Origin: Pseudonocardia benzenivorans CB1190
Lineage (GTDB): Bacteria > Actinomycetota > Actinomycetes > Mycobacteriales > Pseudonocardiaceae
Reading direction: 5' to 3'
NCBI RefSeq assembly: GCF_000196675.2
Contig: NC_015312.1
Span: 1,922,001-1,986,000, forward strand
DNA length: 64,000 nt
Part shown: positions 20,943 through 30,954 of the stretch, piece after piece
Layout: each line of letters begins with the position of its first letter
How positions within the stretch are numbered: the stretch's first letter is position 1
Program-made: the position numbers and the translations under genes
The notes under the pieces: model-generated
Told to the model about the DNA's origin: nothing
Database searches by the model: none
Seen by the model: the letters and a program-made list of their open reading frames with translations, nothing else

Positions 20943-21713
20943 TCAGGCGCCGCGGGCGGTGACGGGCAGCGCTGCCGCGGTCCGGGCGCCCAGCCCGAGG
21001 GCGACGGCCTCGCGCAGGTCGTCGGGGGTGTCGACGTCGCGGCGCAGGCCCGGCAGGGCGCCGCCGAGCGGCACCGCCCCCGACTCCGCGTGCCGCGCAG
21101 CGGAACCGGTGCCGAACATCGGGTCGAGCGCGACCCCGGGCGCCGCGAGGAGCAATGACGTTCCGTCACCGGGGGCGTCGGAGCAGAAGGCCCGCTCGGC
21201 ACCGGCGGCGAACGCGGCGGCGGCCGCGGCGAGTGCCGCGTCGAGCTCGGCGGGGCGCAGCGCGGGCAGGTCGGACTGCAGCGCGCCGACGATCCCGTCC
21301 GGGTCGCGGGCCCTGAGCAGGTCGGCCCCGTGGGTGAGGGCGGCGTTCAGCCCGGGCAGCCCGCCCTCGGCGACGACCTCGACGACCGCCCGGCCCGGCG
21401 TCGCGATGTCGTCGTCGTCACCCGTGGTGCGGGTCACCGAGGCGACCCGGCCGGGGCGGAAGGTCTGCCCGACGGCGGTCTCGATCGCGGCGTCCGCCGT
21501 GACGACGAGCAGCGTGCGCACCCGCGCGAGGCGGGCCGCCGCGAGCGTGTCCAGCACCAGTGCCAGGGCCAACCGGGCGTGCGCGGCCGGGTCGCCTGCG
21601 CCCGCGTCGGCCGCCCCGCGCAGCCGCGACTTGGCCGCGCGCAGTCCCTTGACCGGGACGACGAGGTCGACGTGGGCGGCGGCGGGCGGGCGCACGCCAC
21701 CATCGTGCATCAC
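20943..21713 (-). CDS. cofC: 2-phospho-L-lactate (phosphoenolpyruvate) guanylyltransferase, F420 synthesis
   Basis: CofC/FbiD nucleotidyltransferase, which activates phospholactate or PEP with GTP for coenzyme F420. 256 residues, single GT-A-like fold: [17 protein letters not shown] at the start, [18 protein letters not shown], then a GLNAALTHG segment, [14 protein letters not shown] with the metal-binding aspartate, and a C-terminal [14 protein letters not shown]. Divergent from plsC with 65 bp between. It shows that the organism makes F420; other fbi genes are not in the window. Confidence 0.9.
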   Translation of the reverse strand: MMHDGGVRPPAAAHVDLVVPVKGLRAAKSRLRGAADAGAGDPAAHARLALALVLDTLAAARLARVRTLLVVTADAAIETAVGQTFRPGRVASVTRTTGDDDDIATPGRAVVEVVAEGGLPGLNAALTHGADLLRARDPDGIVGALQSDLPALRPAELDAALAAAAAAFAAGAERAFCSDAPGDGTSLLLAAPGVALDPMFGTGSAARHAESGAVPLGGALPGLRRDVDTPDDLREAVALGLGARTAAALPVTARGA

Positions 21714-21778
21714 GGGCGGGTGGACCCGTGCCGCCCGGTCACGGGAGACTCACCGGAGATCGAGAGCGGGAGGTGCGG

Positions 21779-22507
21779 GTGAGACGCGAGAAGGGCGGCC
21801 TGTGGGTCGCGGTCTGCGCGGCGTTCTTCTACCCGATCGGGTTCCTGACCGGGCGGCAGCGCTACGAGGGTCGCGACCGGTTGCCCGCCCCGGGCGGTGG
21901 CGGCGCGCTGGTCGTCGCCAACCACATCTCCTACCTCGACCCCGTGCACACCGCGCTCTGGGTGCACACGGCGCGGCGGATGCCGCGCTTCCTGGCCAAG
22001 GCCAGCCTGTGGAAGATCCCGGTCTTCGGCAAGGTGCTGGTCGCCTCGGGGCAGATCCCCGTCTACCGGGAGTCCGCCGACGCGCAGAACAGCCTGCGCG
22101 ACGGGGAGCGGGCGCTGGCCGAGGGCAAGATCGTCGTCATCTACCCGGAGGGCACGATCACCCGTGACCCCGACGGCTGGCCGATGCTCGCCCGGACGGG
22201 CGTCGCGCGGCTGGCGCTGAGCAGCCTCGCGCTCGACCGCGACGTCCCGGTGATCCCCGTCGTCCACTGGGGCACCCGCGAGGTCTACGACCACTACCGC
22301 AAGCGGTTCCGCCCGCTGCCGCGCCGCGACATCGTCGTGCGGGCCGGGGACCCGGTCGACCTGTCGGAGTACCGGGGCAGGCCGCTCGACGCCGCGCTGC
22401 TGCGCGAGGTCACCGACCTGCTCATGGTCCGGGTCCGCGACCTGCTCGCGGAGGTCCGGGGCGAGCCCGCGCCCGCCGACTTCTTCCGCCGGGGCGGTGC
22501 GGCGTGA
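21779..22507 (+). CDS. plsC: 1-acyl-sn-glycerol-3-phosphate acyltransferase
   Basis: PlsC/AGPAT-type acyltransferase making phosphatidic acid at the membrane. 242 residues from GTG 21779 with CGGGAGG 5 bases upstream. Acyltransferase motif I is [13 protein letters not shown], motif III is [12 protein letters not shown], and motif IV is [12 protein letters not shown] hydrophobic segment ([17 protein letters not shown]) at the N-terminus may dip into the membrane. gpsA follows by 73 bp: both act on glycerol-3-phosphate-derived lipids. Confidence 0.9.
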   Translation: MRREKGGLWVAVCAAFFYPIGFLTGRQRYEGRDRLPAPGGGGALVVANHISYLDPVHTALWVHTARRMPRFLAKASLWKIPVFGKVLVASGQIPVYRESADAQNSLRDGERALAEGKIVVIYPEGTITRDPDGWPMLARTGVARLALSSLALDRDVPVIPVVHWGTREVYDHYRKRFRPLPRRDIVVRAGDPVDLSEYRGRPLDAALLREVTDLLMVRVRDLLAEVRGEPAPADFFRRGGAA

Positions 22508-22580
22508 GCCCCGACGGCGCGCCGCCGCCCGCGGTCCCGCGCATCGTGCCCCCGGCCCTTCCGACGACAGGCGGTGCCTC

Positions 22581-23591
22581 GTGACCCGAGCCGTCCAGCG
22601 GGTGGCCGTGCTCGGGGCCGGGTCGTGGGGGACCGCGTTCGCCAAGGTGCTGGCCGACGCCGGGCGCGAGGTCGCGCTCTGGGCGCGTCGGCCGGAGGTG
22701 GCCGCGGCGGTCAACGACACCCGCACCAACCCCGGCTACCTGCCCGGTGTGGAGCTGCCGACGCGCCTGCGGGCCACCACCAACGCCGCGGCCGCGCTCG
22801 ACGGCGCCGACGCCGTCGTACTGGCGGTGCCGTCGCAGACGTTGCGCGGCAACCTCTCCGGCTGGGCGGCGCTGCTGCCGCCGGGGCGCACGCTCGTCAG
22901 CCTCGCCAAGGGCATCGAGCTGGGGACGCTCAAGCGGATGAGCGAGGTCGTCGCCGAGGTGGCGTCGGTGTCGCCCGAGCAGGTCGCCGTCGTGTCCGGG
23001 CCCAACCTGGCCAGGGAGATCGCCGCCGCGCAGCCGACCGCGACCGTCATCGCCTGCGCCGACCACGACCGCGCCGTCGCGCTGCAGACCGCCTGCGCCA
23101 CCGACTACTTCCGCGCCTACACCAACACCGACGTCATCGGCTGCGAGCTCGGGGGCGCCGGCAAGAACGTCATCGCGCTGGCCGTCGGGATCGCGGCCGG
23201 GATGGGACTGGGCGACAACAGCCGCGCCTCGGTCATCACCCGCGGACTGGCCGAGATCTCGCGGCTGGGCGCCGACCTGGGCGCCGACCCGCTCACGTTC
23301 GCCGGCCTCGCCGGGCTGGGCGACCTCGTCGCGACCTGCTCGTCGCCCTTGTCGCGCAACAGGACCTTCGGTGAGCGGCTCGGCCGCGGCGAGAGCCTCG
23401 CCCAGGCCGAGGAGGCCAACCACGGGCAGGTGGCCGAGGGCGTGAAGTCGTGCGTGTCGCTGTGCGAGCTGGGGGCCCGGCACGGCGTCGAGCTGCCCAT
23501 CTCCGACGCCGTGCGACGGGTCTGCCACGAGGGGCTGTCGGCCGCGGCGATGGCCAAGGAGCTGATCACGCGCGCGCCGAAGCCGGAATGA
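22581..23591 (+). CDS. gpsA: Glycerol-3-phosphate dehydrogenase [NAD(P)+]
   Basis: Reduces dihydroxyacetone phosphate to sn-glycerol 3-phosphate for phospholipids. 336 residues from GTG 22581. Rossmann motif [17 protein letters not shown] at residues 7-23; catalytic Lys in [19 protein letters not shown]-terminal [19 protein letters not shown]. Its stop overlaps the next ATG (ATGA). Confidence 0.96.
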   Translation: MTRAVQRVAVLGAGSWGTAFAKVLADAGREVALWARRPEVAAAVNDTRTNPGYLPGVELPTRLRATTNAAAALDGADAVVLAVPSQTLRGNLSGWAALLPPGRTLVSLAKGIELGTLKRMSEVVAEVASVSPEQVAVVSGPNLAREIAAAQPTATVIACADHDRAVALQTACATDYFRAYTNTDVIGCELGGAGKNVIALAVGIAAGMGLGDNSRASVITRGLAEISRLGADLGADPLTFAGLAGLGDLVATCSSPLSRNRTFGERLGRGESLAQAEEANHGQVAEGVKSCVSLCELGARHGVELPISDAVRRVCHEGLSAAAMAKELITRAPKPE

Positions 23592-24688
23592 GCGAGCCGC
23601 TGGGCGACGGCACCCGGGTGATCCACGGCGGCGCCCGCGTGCCCGCCGTCGGGGACCCGCTACATCCGGGTCCCGTGCTGTCGTCGACGTTCGCCCTGGG
23701 CAGCGGGAGCGGCGACCCGCCGACCGACTTCTACGGCCGCGCAGGCAACCCCACCTGGCGGGCGCTGGAGGCCGCGATCGGCGATCTCGAGGGCGGGGAG
23801 TGCACGCTCTTCGCCTCGGGAATGGCCGCCGTCGCCGCGGTCCTCGGGACGTGCGCGCGGCCGGGGACGGTCGTGCTGCCCTCCGACGGGTACTACCTCG
23901 CCCGCACACTGGCCTCGGACCTCGGGCTGCCGGTGCGGCTCGTACCGACGGCGTCGGCCCCCGACGCCACGTTCACCGACGCGTCGCTCGTCCTGGTCGA
24001 GACCCCGTCGAACCCCGGGCTGGACGTCTGCGACATCGCCGTCGTCGCCGCGCGGGCGCACGCCGCGGGCGCGCTCGTGGCCGTCGACAACACGACGGCC
24101 ACGCCGCTGGGGCAGCGGCCGCTCGAGCTGGGAGCCGACCTCGTCGTCGCGAGCGACACGAAGGCGCTCGCGGGTCACGGGGACGTCGTGCTCGGGCACG
24201 TCACGACGGCCGACCCCGCCCTGACGGAGGCCGTCCGGACCGCGCGGACCCGCGGCGGAGCGGTGCCCGGGCCGATGGAGGTCTGGCTCGCGCATCGGGG
24301 CCTGGGCACGCTGGACCTGCGGCTGGAGCGGCAGGCGGCCAACGCCCGCGCGCTCGCGACGGCGCTGCGGGAGCATCCGGCGGTGTCCGACGTCCGCTGG
24401 CCCGGGCTGTCCGACGACCCGGCGCACGCCGTCGCCGCGCGGCAGATGCGCAGGTGGAACGGGGTGCTGCGGTTCACGCTGGCCGACGCGGACGCGGTCG
24501 GGCGGTTCCTCGCCGCGTCCGGACTGGTCGAGTCGGCGACGAGTTTCGGCGGGCTGCGGACGTCGGCGGACCGGCGGCAGCGCTGGGGCGACGACGTGGC
24601 GCCGGGACTGGTGCGGCTCTCGGCGGGCTGCGAGGACTCCCGCGACCTGGTCACGGACGTGCTGGCCGCCCTGGACCAGATGGGCTGA
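23588..24688 (+). CDS. Cystathionine gamma-lyase-like PLP enzyme
   Basis: Cys/Met metabolism PLP enzyme, 366 residues, overlapping gpsA by 4 bp. Features: [47 protein letters not shown], and the PLP lysine in [11 protein letters not shown]. The gpsA-PLP gene arrangement is common in actinobacteria, where the product is usually called a cystathionine gamma-lyase. The exact substrate (cystathionine, homoserine ester or methionine) cannot be told from sequence. Confidence 0.88.
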   Translation: MSEPLGDGTRVIHGGARVPAVGDPLHPGPVLSSTFALGSGSGDPPTDFYGRAGNPTWRALEAAIGDLEGGECTLFASGMAAVAAVLGTCARPGTVVLPSDGYYLARTLASDLGLPVRLVPTASAPDATFTDASLVLVETPSNPGLDVCDIAVVAARAHAAGALVAVDNTTATPLGQRPLELGADLVVASDTKALAGHGDVVLGHVTTADPALTEAVRTARTRGGAVPGPMEVWLAHRGLGTLDLRLERQAANARALATALREHPAVSDVRWPGLSDDPAHAVAARQMRRWNGVLRFTLADADAVGRFLAASGLVESATSFGGLRTSADRRQRWGDDVAPGLVRLSAGCEDSRDLVTDVLAALDQMG

Positions 24689-24735
24689 TCCGAGGTGCGC
24701 CGATCCGAGGTGTGCTCGGACGGAGCCGAGGGGCG

Positions 24736-24948
24736 CTAGGAGGCCGGCTCCAGCAGGTGCACCTGGCGCCACGCGACGCGCAGGCCGTGCACGTCGTGCA
24801 GCCTGCCTGCGATGAACGAGCGCGCCTCGTCCTCCGTGCGGCTGCCCTCGAGACGGAACGTCCCGCACAGCACCTCTCCGTCCGGCGCCTCGACGACGTA
24901 GCCGACGTCGACAGCTGCAGGACGGACCCCGATCCGGCCGAGCTTCAT
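24736..24948 (-). CDS. Small protein of unknown function
   Basis: 70 residues: beginning MKLGRIGVRPAAVDVGYVVE, ending VAWRQVHLLEPAS. Codon use and composition look coding, with alternating hydrophobic strands and one helix (TEDEARSFIAGRLHDVHG), and the sequence has no membrane segment. I do not recognise the family. ATG 24948 is the best start; GAGGG lies about 13 bases upstream. It converges on the PLP gene. Confidence 0.6.
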   Translation of the reverse strand: MKLGRIGVRPAAVDVGYVVEAPDGEVLCGTFRLEGSRTEDEARSFIAGRLHDVHGLRVAWRQVHLLEPAS

Positions 24949-25158
24949 GATGTGAGCTTCGCCCTCCGGTGATCCTGCGTTACGCGTCTCGATGTGCACC
25001 CCGTCACAGTCGAGCAACCGATCACGAGGTGACCGCTGAACCGTACCTGACGCACACTCGTCGCCGCCCCTGCGCCACCTGCGGGACACGTCGAGATCAC
25101 AGTCGCGCCGAGCGGCCTCCGTATGGTCGACTAGGTGCGACGAGCGGGAGGTGGTCGC

Positions 25159-25749
25159 GTGCCCCATCGACAACCCGACCCCATCGGTGCCGACCTCGAT
25201 CCAGGGGCGGTACCGGGGACCGCACTGTGCCCGGGTGTGGTTCCGACGGGGTCCAGGGTGCTCCTGCTGAACGCCAGCTTCGAACCGCTGGCGGTCGTCA
25301 CGGCGAAGCGCGCGATCGTGCTGATGCTCAGTGGCAAGGCGGAGTGCGTGGAGGCGGCGATCGGCGGCGGCGCCTTCCACTCTGAGAACCTCACCGTCCC
25401 CGCTCCCTCGGTGATGCGCCTCTCGCGCTACGTGCGCGTTCCCTATCGCCGCGCCGTCCCGATGACCCGCGCCGGTGTCCTGCGGCGCGACGGCAGGCGC
25501 TGCGCCTACTGCGGTGTCCGGGCCGACACCATCGACCACGTCGTCCCCCGCAGCCGCGGCGGCGACCACTCCTGGGAGAACTGCGTCGCCGCCTGCCGTG
25601 GGTGCAACTCCCGCAAGGCCGACCGGCTCCTCGAGGAGCTGGGCTGGACCCTCGCCGTCCCGCCCGCCCCGCCCTCGCGCGCGGGCGGCATCCTCGTGCT
25701 CGCCGTCGAGCCGCACCCGACCTGGGAGCCCTGGCTGTCCGCGGCGTAG
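25159..25749 (+). CDS. HNH endonuclease
   Basis: 196 residues from GTG 25159, with GGGAGGTGG 8 bases upstream. An N-terminal region SRVLLLNASFEPLAVVTAKR, common in actinobacterial HNH proteins, precedes the nuclease motif: zinc CXXC in RRCAYCGV, the catalytic TIDHVVPRSRGG, and WENCVAACRGCNSRKADR with the second CXXC. Chromosomal copies are usually single-domain with unknown biological role. It stands alone. Confidence 0.92.
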   Translation: MPHRQPDPIGADLDPGAVPGTALCPGVVPTGSRVLLLNASFEPLAVVTAKRAIVLMLSGKAECVEAAIGGGAFHSENLTVPAPSVMRLSRYVRVPYRRAVPMTRAGVLRRDGRRCAYCGVRADTIDHVVPRSRGGDHSWENCVAACRGCNSRKADRLLEELGWTLAVPPAPPSRAGGILVLAVEPHPTWEPWLSAA

Positions 25750-25876
25750 CGGCTTCCGGTCAGCCGGTCGTGGGGGCTCGCCGCTACCGCGCCGGGGTGC
25801 GACGATGATCGCCGCGGCGGGACCACCGGTCGTCGTCCGGCCGCGTCTGGTCCCGAGCCGGAGGGGAGCCGCGCCG

Positions 25877-27259
25877 ATGAGCCATCCCGTCCTCGACCCG
25901 GACGACGTACCGCTCGACCGGGCCGCCTTCGGTGCGCTGTCGCGGCGGGCGATCCCACGGTCGGAGCGGCTCGCGCTGGGGCGCTCCCTGCGCGCCCGGA
26001 CGCCGCGCCGGTCGCTGGGGGAGTGGGCGCCCTCGCCCGACCGCGCCGACGTCCTGCAGCAGTTGCGTGCCGTGCACCGCGGGCGGGTGCCCGAGCTCGT
26101 CCGGATCCGGCTGGAGCGGATGTCCGCGTCGCCCTACGGCTTCCTGCGCGGAGCGGCGGGCATCTCCGCCGCCGACTTCGCGACGTTGCCCGCCACCGGC
26201 ATCCGCCCCGTCATCTGCGGTGACTCCCACCTCGGCAACTTCGGCTTCTACGCCTCGCCCGAGCGCGAGCTGGTGTTCGACCTCAACGACTTCGACGAGT
26301 CCCACCCGGGTGCGTGGGAGTGGGACCTGCGCAGGCTCGTGTCGAGCACGTGGGTGGCCGGGCGGATGTCCGGGGCGTCGGAGGAGCAGTGCGAGCACGC
26401 CGTCCGGCGCTGCGTCCGGGCGTACCGGCGAAACCTGCGCAGGCTCGCCGCCGAGCCGCTGCTCGCGCGCTCCTTCGAGCGCATCGACGCCGAGGCGATG
26501 GAGGATCACATCAGCGGCAGGTCCAGCCGCAAGGCCGTACGCGACGCCGTGAGCCGCGCCCGGACCCGGACCAGCGACCGCGCCCTGCCCCGCTTCACCC
26601 ACGACGAGGGCGGGCTGCGCCGGATCGTCGAGGAGCCGCCCCTGATCACCCGCCCCGGCCCCGCGGAGTACGACGACGCCCTGCTCATCGGCCTCGACGA
26701 CTACCTGTCGACGCTCCCGTTGCACTGGGCGCGCGTCGTCGGCGGATACCACGTGGTCGACATCGCCCACAAGGTCGTCGGGGTCGGGTCGGTCGGCCTG
26801 CGGGCCTACCTGGTGCTGTGCGAGGGCTCGAGTTCCGACGACGTGCTGTTCCTGCAGCTCAAGGAGGCCCGCCGGTCGGTAGTCGCGCCGTACGTGCACG
26901 GCGGGTCGGCCTGGCATGCACACCAGGGGCAGCGGGTGGTGGAGTACCAGCAGGCCCTGCAGACGGTCTCCGACCCGTTGCTCGGCTGGACGACCGTCGA
27001 CGACCGGCAGTACTACGTGCGGCAGTTCCGGAACATGAAGGGCGCGCTCGTCCTCGACGATATCGGTGCCGCCGCGCTCGCCGACTACGCCGCGGTCTGC
27101 GGGCTGATGCTGGCCAAGGGGCACGCACGCACGAGCGGCGCGTCGATGATCGCGGGGTACTGCGGGCGCGGGGACAACCTGGAACGGGCGCTCTCCCGCT
27201 TCGCGCGGCTCTACGCCGACCAGACCGAGGCCGACCACGAGACCCTCGTGCGGAGCTGA
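25877..27259 (+). CDS. DUF2252 family protein
   Basis: 460 residues from ATG 25877. DUF2252 signature: VICGDSHLGNFGFYASPER, then LVFDLNDFDESHPGAWEWDL, VGVGSVGLRAYLVLCEGS and DDVLFLQLKEARRS. These resemble kinase-like active-site and catalytic aspartate motifs (aminoglycoside-phosphotransferase-like folds), but no substrate is known. Not in an obvious operon. A small hairpin follows. Confidence 0.9.
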   Translation: MSHPVLDPDDVPLDRAAFGALSRRAIPRSERLALGRSLRARTPRRSLGEWAPSPDRADVLQQLRAVHRGRVPELVRIRLERMSASPYGFLRGAAGISAADFATLPATGIRPVICGDSHLGNFGFYASPERELVFDLNDFDESHPGAWEWDLRRLVSSTWVAGRMSGASEEQCEHAVRRCVRAYRRNLRRLAAEPLLARSFERIDAEAMEDHISGRSSRKAVRDAVSRARTRTSDRALPRFTHDEGGLRRIVEEPPLITRPGPAEYDDALLIGLDDYLSTLPLHWARVVGGYHVVDIAHKVVGVGSVGLRAYLVLCEGSSSDDVLFLQLKEARRSVVAPYVHGGSAWHAHQGQRVVEYQQALQTVSDPLLGWTTVDDRQYYVRQFRNMKGALVLDDIGAAALADYAAVCGLMLAKGHARTSGASMIAGYCGRGDNLERALSRFARLYADQTEADHETLVRS

Positions 27260-27261
27260 GG

Positions 27262-27283
27262 CGCCGACCGACCGGGGTCGGCG
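27262..27283 (+). terminator. Hairpin after the DUF2252 gene
   Basis: CGCCGACC / GGTCGGCG, 8 bp, six-base loop, 2 bp after the stop. No U-run. Confidence 0.5.
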
Positions 27284-27850
27284 ACGGGCTGTGACCGGCC
27301 GTCGACCGCCGTTGCTCTGACAACCGGGTGGCTGTCGGTCACGGTCCGTGACGATCATCGGTGTCGGTCCGGCCGGGCTCGCCGCGTTCCGCGCGGTCGT
27401 CGGCCGCCGGGTGCCGCCTGTGCCGACCATCCCGGTCCGGCCGCCGCAGACGCTGCCGCACGTCCGCCGCGGACGGAGGGATTCTCCACGGGCCGAAGAG
27501 GAGAACGGGACGTTCCGGACGGATGTCTGTGGGAGCGGCGCCCCGCACGGCTCGGTCGGTCGCCGCTCCGGACGGCCCCTGGGCGCCTCGCTGCGGCGAT
27601 CGGCACAACCGGAGAGCGCATCATGACGCAGGGTGCACGCTCGGACAGAGCAGTCCGTTGCTGCTGATGGACCATCTGGGCGAAGAGCCACCCTTTCGGC
27701 CCCATTCGTGATCGCTGCCTGTAACGGATGTCCCGAAGGGAACGAGTTGGTCGCCGAGGGCAGTGCAACGCGCGGTCGGGGCCGGCGGGGAGCCGGAGTC
27801 GCGGGGCATCGTCGCCACACGGTGGTTTCGGGGTCGGAGCGAGGGAAGCT
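27284..27850. other. 567-bp gene-free region before the EPS locus
   Basis: No credible gene: the short open frames here are Arg/Ser-rich antisense-type products. Composition drops to lower GC after about 27,610, ending at the GAGGGA site of the glycosylphosphotransferase. It holds a GTAAC at 27722. It is the likely promoter/leader of the rightward EPS operon, but I recognise no riboswitch. Confidence 0.5.
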
Positions 27851-29368
27851 GTGGGCTCTAATGTGGACATCGGGGGGTCGTTCGAGGGGGTGCAGGCCTC
27901 CCCGGCGCGAACCCGGCCGGCCCAGCGTGCACCCATCCCGCCACGTCCCCGCGCGGGCGTGGTCAAGGAACGCTGGGAGGCGTACTACGTCGCGGCCACG
28001 ATCGCGTCCGACACGTGCGCGGTCAGCATCTCGATCCTCGTCGGGTACGTGCTCGGGCTCGGTACCCACGTCCCGTGGCTCGGTGACGTCACGCCGGGGG
28101 TCGGCGTCGTTGCGGGCCTCCTCGTCCTGGTGTTCCTCTACCTCTGCCGCGCGTGGGACCCGCGGGTTCTCGGTCAGGGATCGGACGAGTTCAGCCGATT
28201 GATGCGGGCGATCCTGAGCGCCGCGGTTGCCCTCGGTCTGCTGGGGCTCGCCGGTCAGGCACTCGCGGCCCGCCCGTGGGTCTTCGGCCTGATCCCGCTC
28301 GCCGGCGTGCTGGCGGCACTCGGGCGGCTGCTGTTGCGGTCGCAGATCCGCAGGTTGCGGGCTCGTGGACGGTGCGCCCTGCCCGTGCTGGCCGTCGGCA
28401 ACGTCGAGTCCGTCGGCGACCTGATCGAGCGGATCCGCCGCGACGAGCAGCGAGGCTGGGTGGTCGTGGGTGCCTGCGTGCCGACGGGAGCGGCACCGGA
28501 CGGCTCGGACTCGATCGACGGCGTTCCCGTGGTCGGAGACCTGGATGCGGTGGCCGAGGTGGCGCGCGAGGGGGCGCATCGGATCGTCGCGGTGTGCCCG
28601 GCTCCGGGATGGTCGCCCGCGAGGTTGCACCAGCTCGCCTGGAACCTGGAGGACCTGACGGCCGAACTGGTGGTCGATCCCGGTCTGATGGACGTGGCCG
28701 GGCCCCGGCTGCACGTCGACCCGGTCGACGGCCTGCCGCTGCTGCGGCTCACCCGGCCTACCTTCACCGGCGTCGCGTGGATCGCCAAGCACGTCGTCGA
28801 CAGGTTCGGTGCCGTCCTGCTCCTGCTGGCGCTCGCGCCCCTGCTCGTGACGGTCGCGGTGGCCGTCAAGCTCGACGGCGGTCCGATCCTGTTCAAGCAG
28901 ACCCGCGTCGGCCGGCACGGCCGCGAGTTCACGATGTTCAAGTTCCGGTCGATGGTCGTCGACGCCGAGCGCAGGCTCGCGGCGCTGACCGCCGACAACG
29001 AGGGCGCCGGCCCGTTGTTCAAGTTGCGCAAGGACCCGCGGATCACCCGGGTCGGTGGCGTGCTGCGCCGGTTCTCGCTCGACGAGCTCCCGCAGCTGTT
29101 CAACGTGCTGAACGGGACGATGTCGCTCGTCGGGCCGCGACCGCCGCTGCCGGTCGAGGTGGCCTCCTACGGCCGCGCCGCGCAGCGCCGCCTCCTCGTC
29201 CGTCCGGGACTGACGGGGCTCTGGCAGATCAGCGGGCGCAGCGACCTCACCTGGGAGCAGTCCGTGCGGCTGGATCTGCGCTATGTCGAGAACTGGAACC
29301 TCGCCCTCGACGCCCGCATTCTCTGGAAGACCCTCGGTGCGGTGATCTCAAGGCGCGGAGCCTACTGA
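27851..29368 (+). CDS. Polyprenyl-phosphate sugar-1-phosphate transferase (initiating EPS glycosyltransferase)
   Basis: WcaJ/WbaP-type priming enzyme that loads the first sugar phosphate onto undecaprenyl phosphate. 505 residues from GTG 27851 with GAGGGA 5 bases upstream. N-terminal half: about four membrane helices plus a CoA-binding-like cytosolic region. Residues about 310-505 are the bacterial sugar-transferase domain: GGPILFKQTRVGRHG, FTMFKFRSMV, RFSLDELPQLFNVL, SLVGPRPPLPVEVASY, and RPGLTGLWQISGRSDL. The first rightward EPS gene; the aminotransferase follows by 10 bp. Confidence 0.92.
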   Translation: MGSNVDIGGSFEGVQASPARTRPAQRAPIPPRPRAGVVKERWEAYYVAATIASDTCAVSISILVGYVLGLGTHVPWLGDVTPGVGVVAGLLVLVFLYLCRAWDPRVLGQGSDEFSRLMRAILSAAVALGLLGLAGQALAARPWVFGLIPLAGVLAALGRLLLRSQIRRLRARGRCALPVLAVGNVESVGDLIERIRRDEQRGWVVVGACVPTGAAPDGSDSIDGVPVVGDLDAVAEVAREGAHRIVAVCPAPGWSPARLHQLAWNLEDLTAELVVDPGLMDVAGPRLHVDPVDGLPLLRLTRPTFTGVAWIAKHVVDRFGAVLLLLALAPLLVTVAVAVKLDGGPILFKQTRVGRHGREFTMFKFRSMVVDAERRLAALTADNEGAGPLFKLRKDPRITRVGGVLRRFSLDELPQLFNVLNGTMSLVGPRPPLPVEVASYGRAAQRRLLVRPGLTGLWQISGRSDLTWEQSVRLDLRYVENWNLALDARILWKTLGAVISRRGAY

Positions 29369-29378
29369 AAGGAACCTC

Positions 29379-30725
29379 GTGACGAAGAGTTTCGTGCGCT
29401 CGTCCGACCTGCAGGCCCGATTGCACCGAGTGGTCCCGGGAGGCGCGCACACCTTCGCGAAGGCGTCGGACCAATATCCCGAGGGGATGGCGCCGGTCCT
29501 CGTTCGGGGCCGGGCCGCGCACGTTTGGGACGTCGACGGAAACGAATTCGTCGAGTACGGGATGGGTATGCGGGCGATCACGCTCGGTCACTGCTTCGAG
29601 CCGGTGCTCGACGCCGTCCGCGCAGTGCTGGACCGGGGCATCGCCTTCACCCGCCCCACCGACCTCGAGCTCGCGGCCGCCGAGGACTTCCTCGGGTTCG
29701 TGCCCGGCGCCGACATGGTCAAGTTCTGCAAGAACGCGTCCGACGCGACCGCCACCGCCATCAGGCTCGCGCGCGGCGCGACCGGTCGCGATCTCGTCGC
29801 CATGTGCTCGGACCAGCCGTACTTCTCCTCGCAGGACTGGTTCGTCGGAACGCTGCCGATCAACACCGGCGTGCCGGAGGCGGTCCGCGCGCTGGTGCGG
29901 CCCTTCGGCTACAACGACCTGTCGTCGCTGGAGGCGGTGTTCGAGGCCGAGCCGGGCAGGGTCGCGTGCGTGATCCTCGAGGCGGCGAGTGCGCTCACCG
30001 AGCCCGAGCCCGGCTACCTCGAAGGCGTGCGGGCGCTGTGCGACCGGCACGGCGCCGTCCTCGTCTTCGACGAGACGATCACCGGCCTGCGCTGGGCGCT
30101 CGGCGGGGCACAGGCCGTGTACGGGGTCCGTCCGGACCTTTCGACCTGGGGAAAGGCCATGGGGAACGGCTTCCCGATCGCGGCGCTGGCCGGTCGGCGG
30201 GAGCTCATGGAGCTGGGCGGGCTCGACACCGACCGCCCGCGCGTGTTCGTGCTGTCCAGCACGAACGGCGCCGAGACGGTGTCGCTCGCCGCGTTCCGTG
30301 CGGTCGTCGCGGCGTACCGGCGCGACGATCCCGTGGCGACCATGGAGGCGCGCGGCGCCGCGCTCGCCGACGGCGTCAACGCCGCGGCGGCGGAGGCGGG
30401 CATCGGTGAGTACCTCGACGTCGTCGGCCGGCGTTCCTGCATGGTCTTCCGCACCTTCGACCGCGACGGCCGCCCCTCCCAGGCCATGCGGACGCTGTTC
30501 CTGACGGAGCTGCTGCAGCGCGGCGTCCTCGGCCAGTCGTTCGTCATCTCCGCCGCGCACACCCCGGCCGACGTCGACGCGACGATCGAGGCCGCGCGGG
30601 CCGCGATGCCCAGCTACCGGAAGGCGCTCGAGACCGGCCGGCCGGAGGAGCTGTTCGACGGCAGACCGGTAGCCCCGGCACACCGCCTGATGGCCGAACC
30701 GCGGCGGTTGCGCGTCACAAATTAG
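29379..30725 (+). CDS. Class III PLP aminotransferase (glutamate-1-semialdehyde aminomutase-like)
   Basis: 448 residues, overall fold like HemL, but placed in the EPS locus after the sugar transferase, so an amino-sugar or other modification role is more likely than tetrapyrrole synthesis. Motifs: VPGGAHTFAKASDQYP, FCKNASDATATAIRLAR, VLVFDETITGLRW, and the PLP lysine in STWGKAMGNGFPIAALAG. Its GTG start has GAAAGGA 7-13 bases upstream. Substrate unknown. Confidence 0.85.
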   Translation: MTKSFVRSSDLQARLHRVVPGGAHTFAKASDQYPEGMAPVLVRGRAAHVWDVDGNEFVEYGMGMRAITLGHCFEPVLDAVRAVLDRGIAFTRPTDLELAAAEDFLGFVPGADMVKFCKNASDATATAIRLARGATGRDLVAMCSDQPYFSSQDWFVGTLPINTGVPEAVRALVRPFGYNDLSSLEAVFEAEPGRVACVILEAASALTEPEPGYLEGVRALCDRHGAVLVFDETITGLRWALGGAQAVYGVRPDLSTWGKAMGNGFPIAALAGRRELMELGGLDTDRPRVFVLSSTNGAETVSLAAFRAVVAAYRRDDPVATMEARGAALADGVNAAAAEAGIGEYLDVVGRRSCMVFRTFDRDGRPSQAMRTLFLTELLQRGVLGQSFVISAAHTPADVDATIEAARAAMPSYRKALETGRPEELFDGRPVAPAHRLMAEPRRLRVTN

Positions 30726-30954
30726 TTACACAGCGTCGCCGAACTGTGCTCTGGACGATGTAACGCGACGAGCGGATCGGTCGAGTTACCCGGCAAGAGA
30801 AATCGAGTCGGGTTCGTTGGTCGGGGCTCTCCGAAATCCTGCGGCCGACATGATCGGTTCTGTGGGGAGAATTCGATGCAGGGGCACGCCGAGCCGCGAT
30901 GTGGTCCTTTCCGGACACATCGGTCCGGCCGCGCAGAAATGGGAGCGCAGCGTC
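30726..30954 (+). promoter_or_regulatory. Probable promoter region of the wzz-like genes
   Basis: 229 bp, AT-richer than neighbours. Holds three GTTAC/GTAAC pentamers at 30725-30729, 30760-30764 and 30785-30789; the first and second face each other as a long inverted pair. No coding frame convincing. GGGAGCG at 30941-30947 is the ribosome site of the next gene. Confidence 0.4.

Noticed and set aside
27284-27850. Riboswitch in the EPS leader
   Set aside because: No conserved riboswitch core could be recognised by eye; only lower GC and a GTAAC word were seen.
29379-30725. HemL for tetrapyrrole synthesis
   Set aside because: The family is similar, but it lies inside the EPS operon with no haem genes nearby; left as an aminotransferase of unknown substrate.
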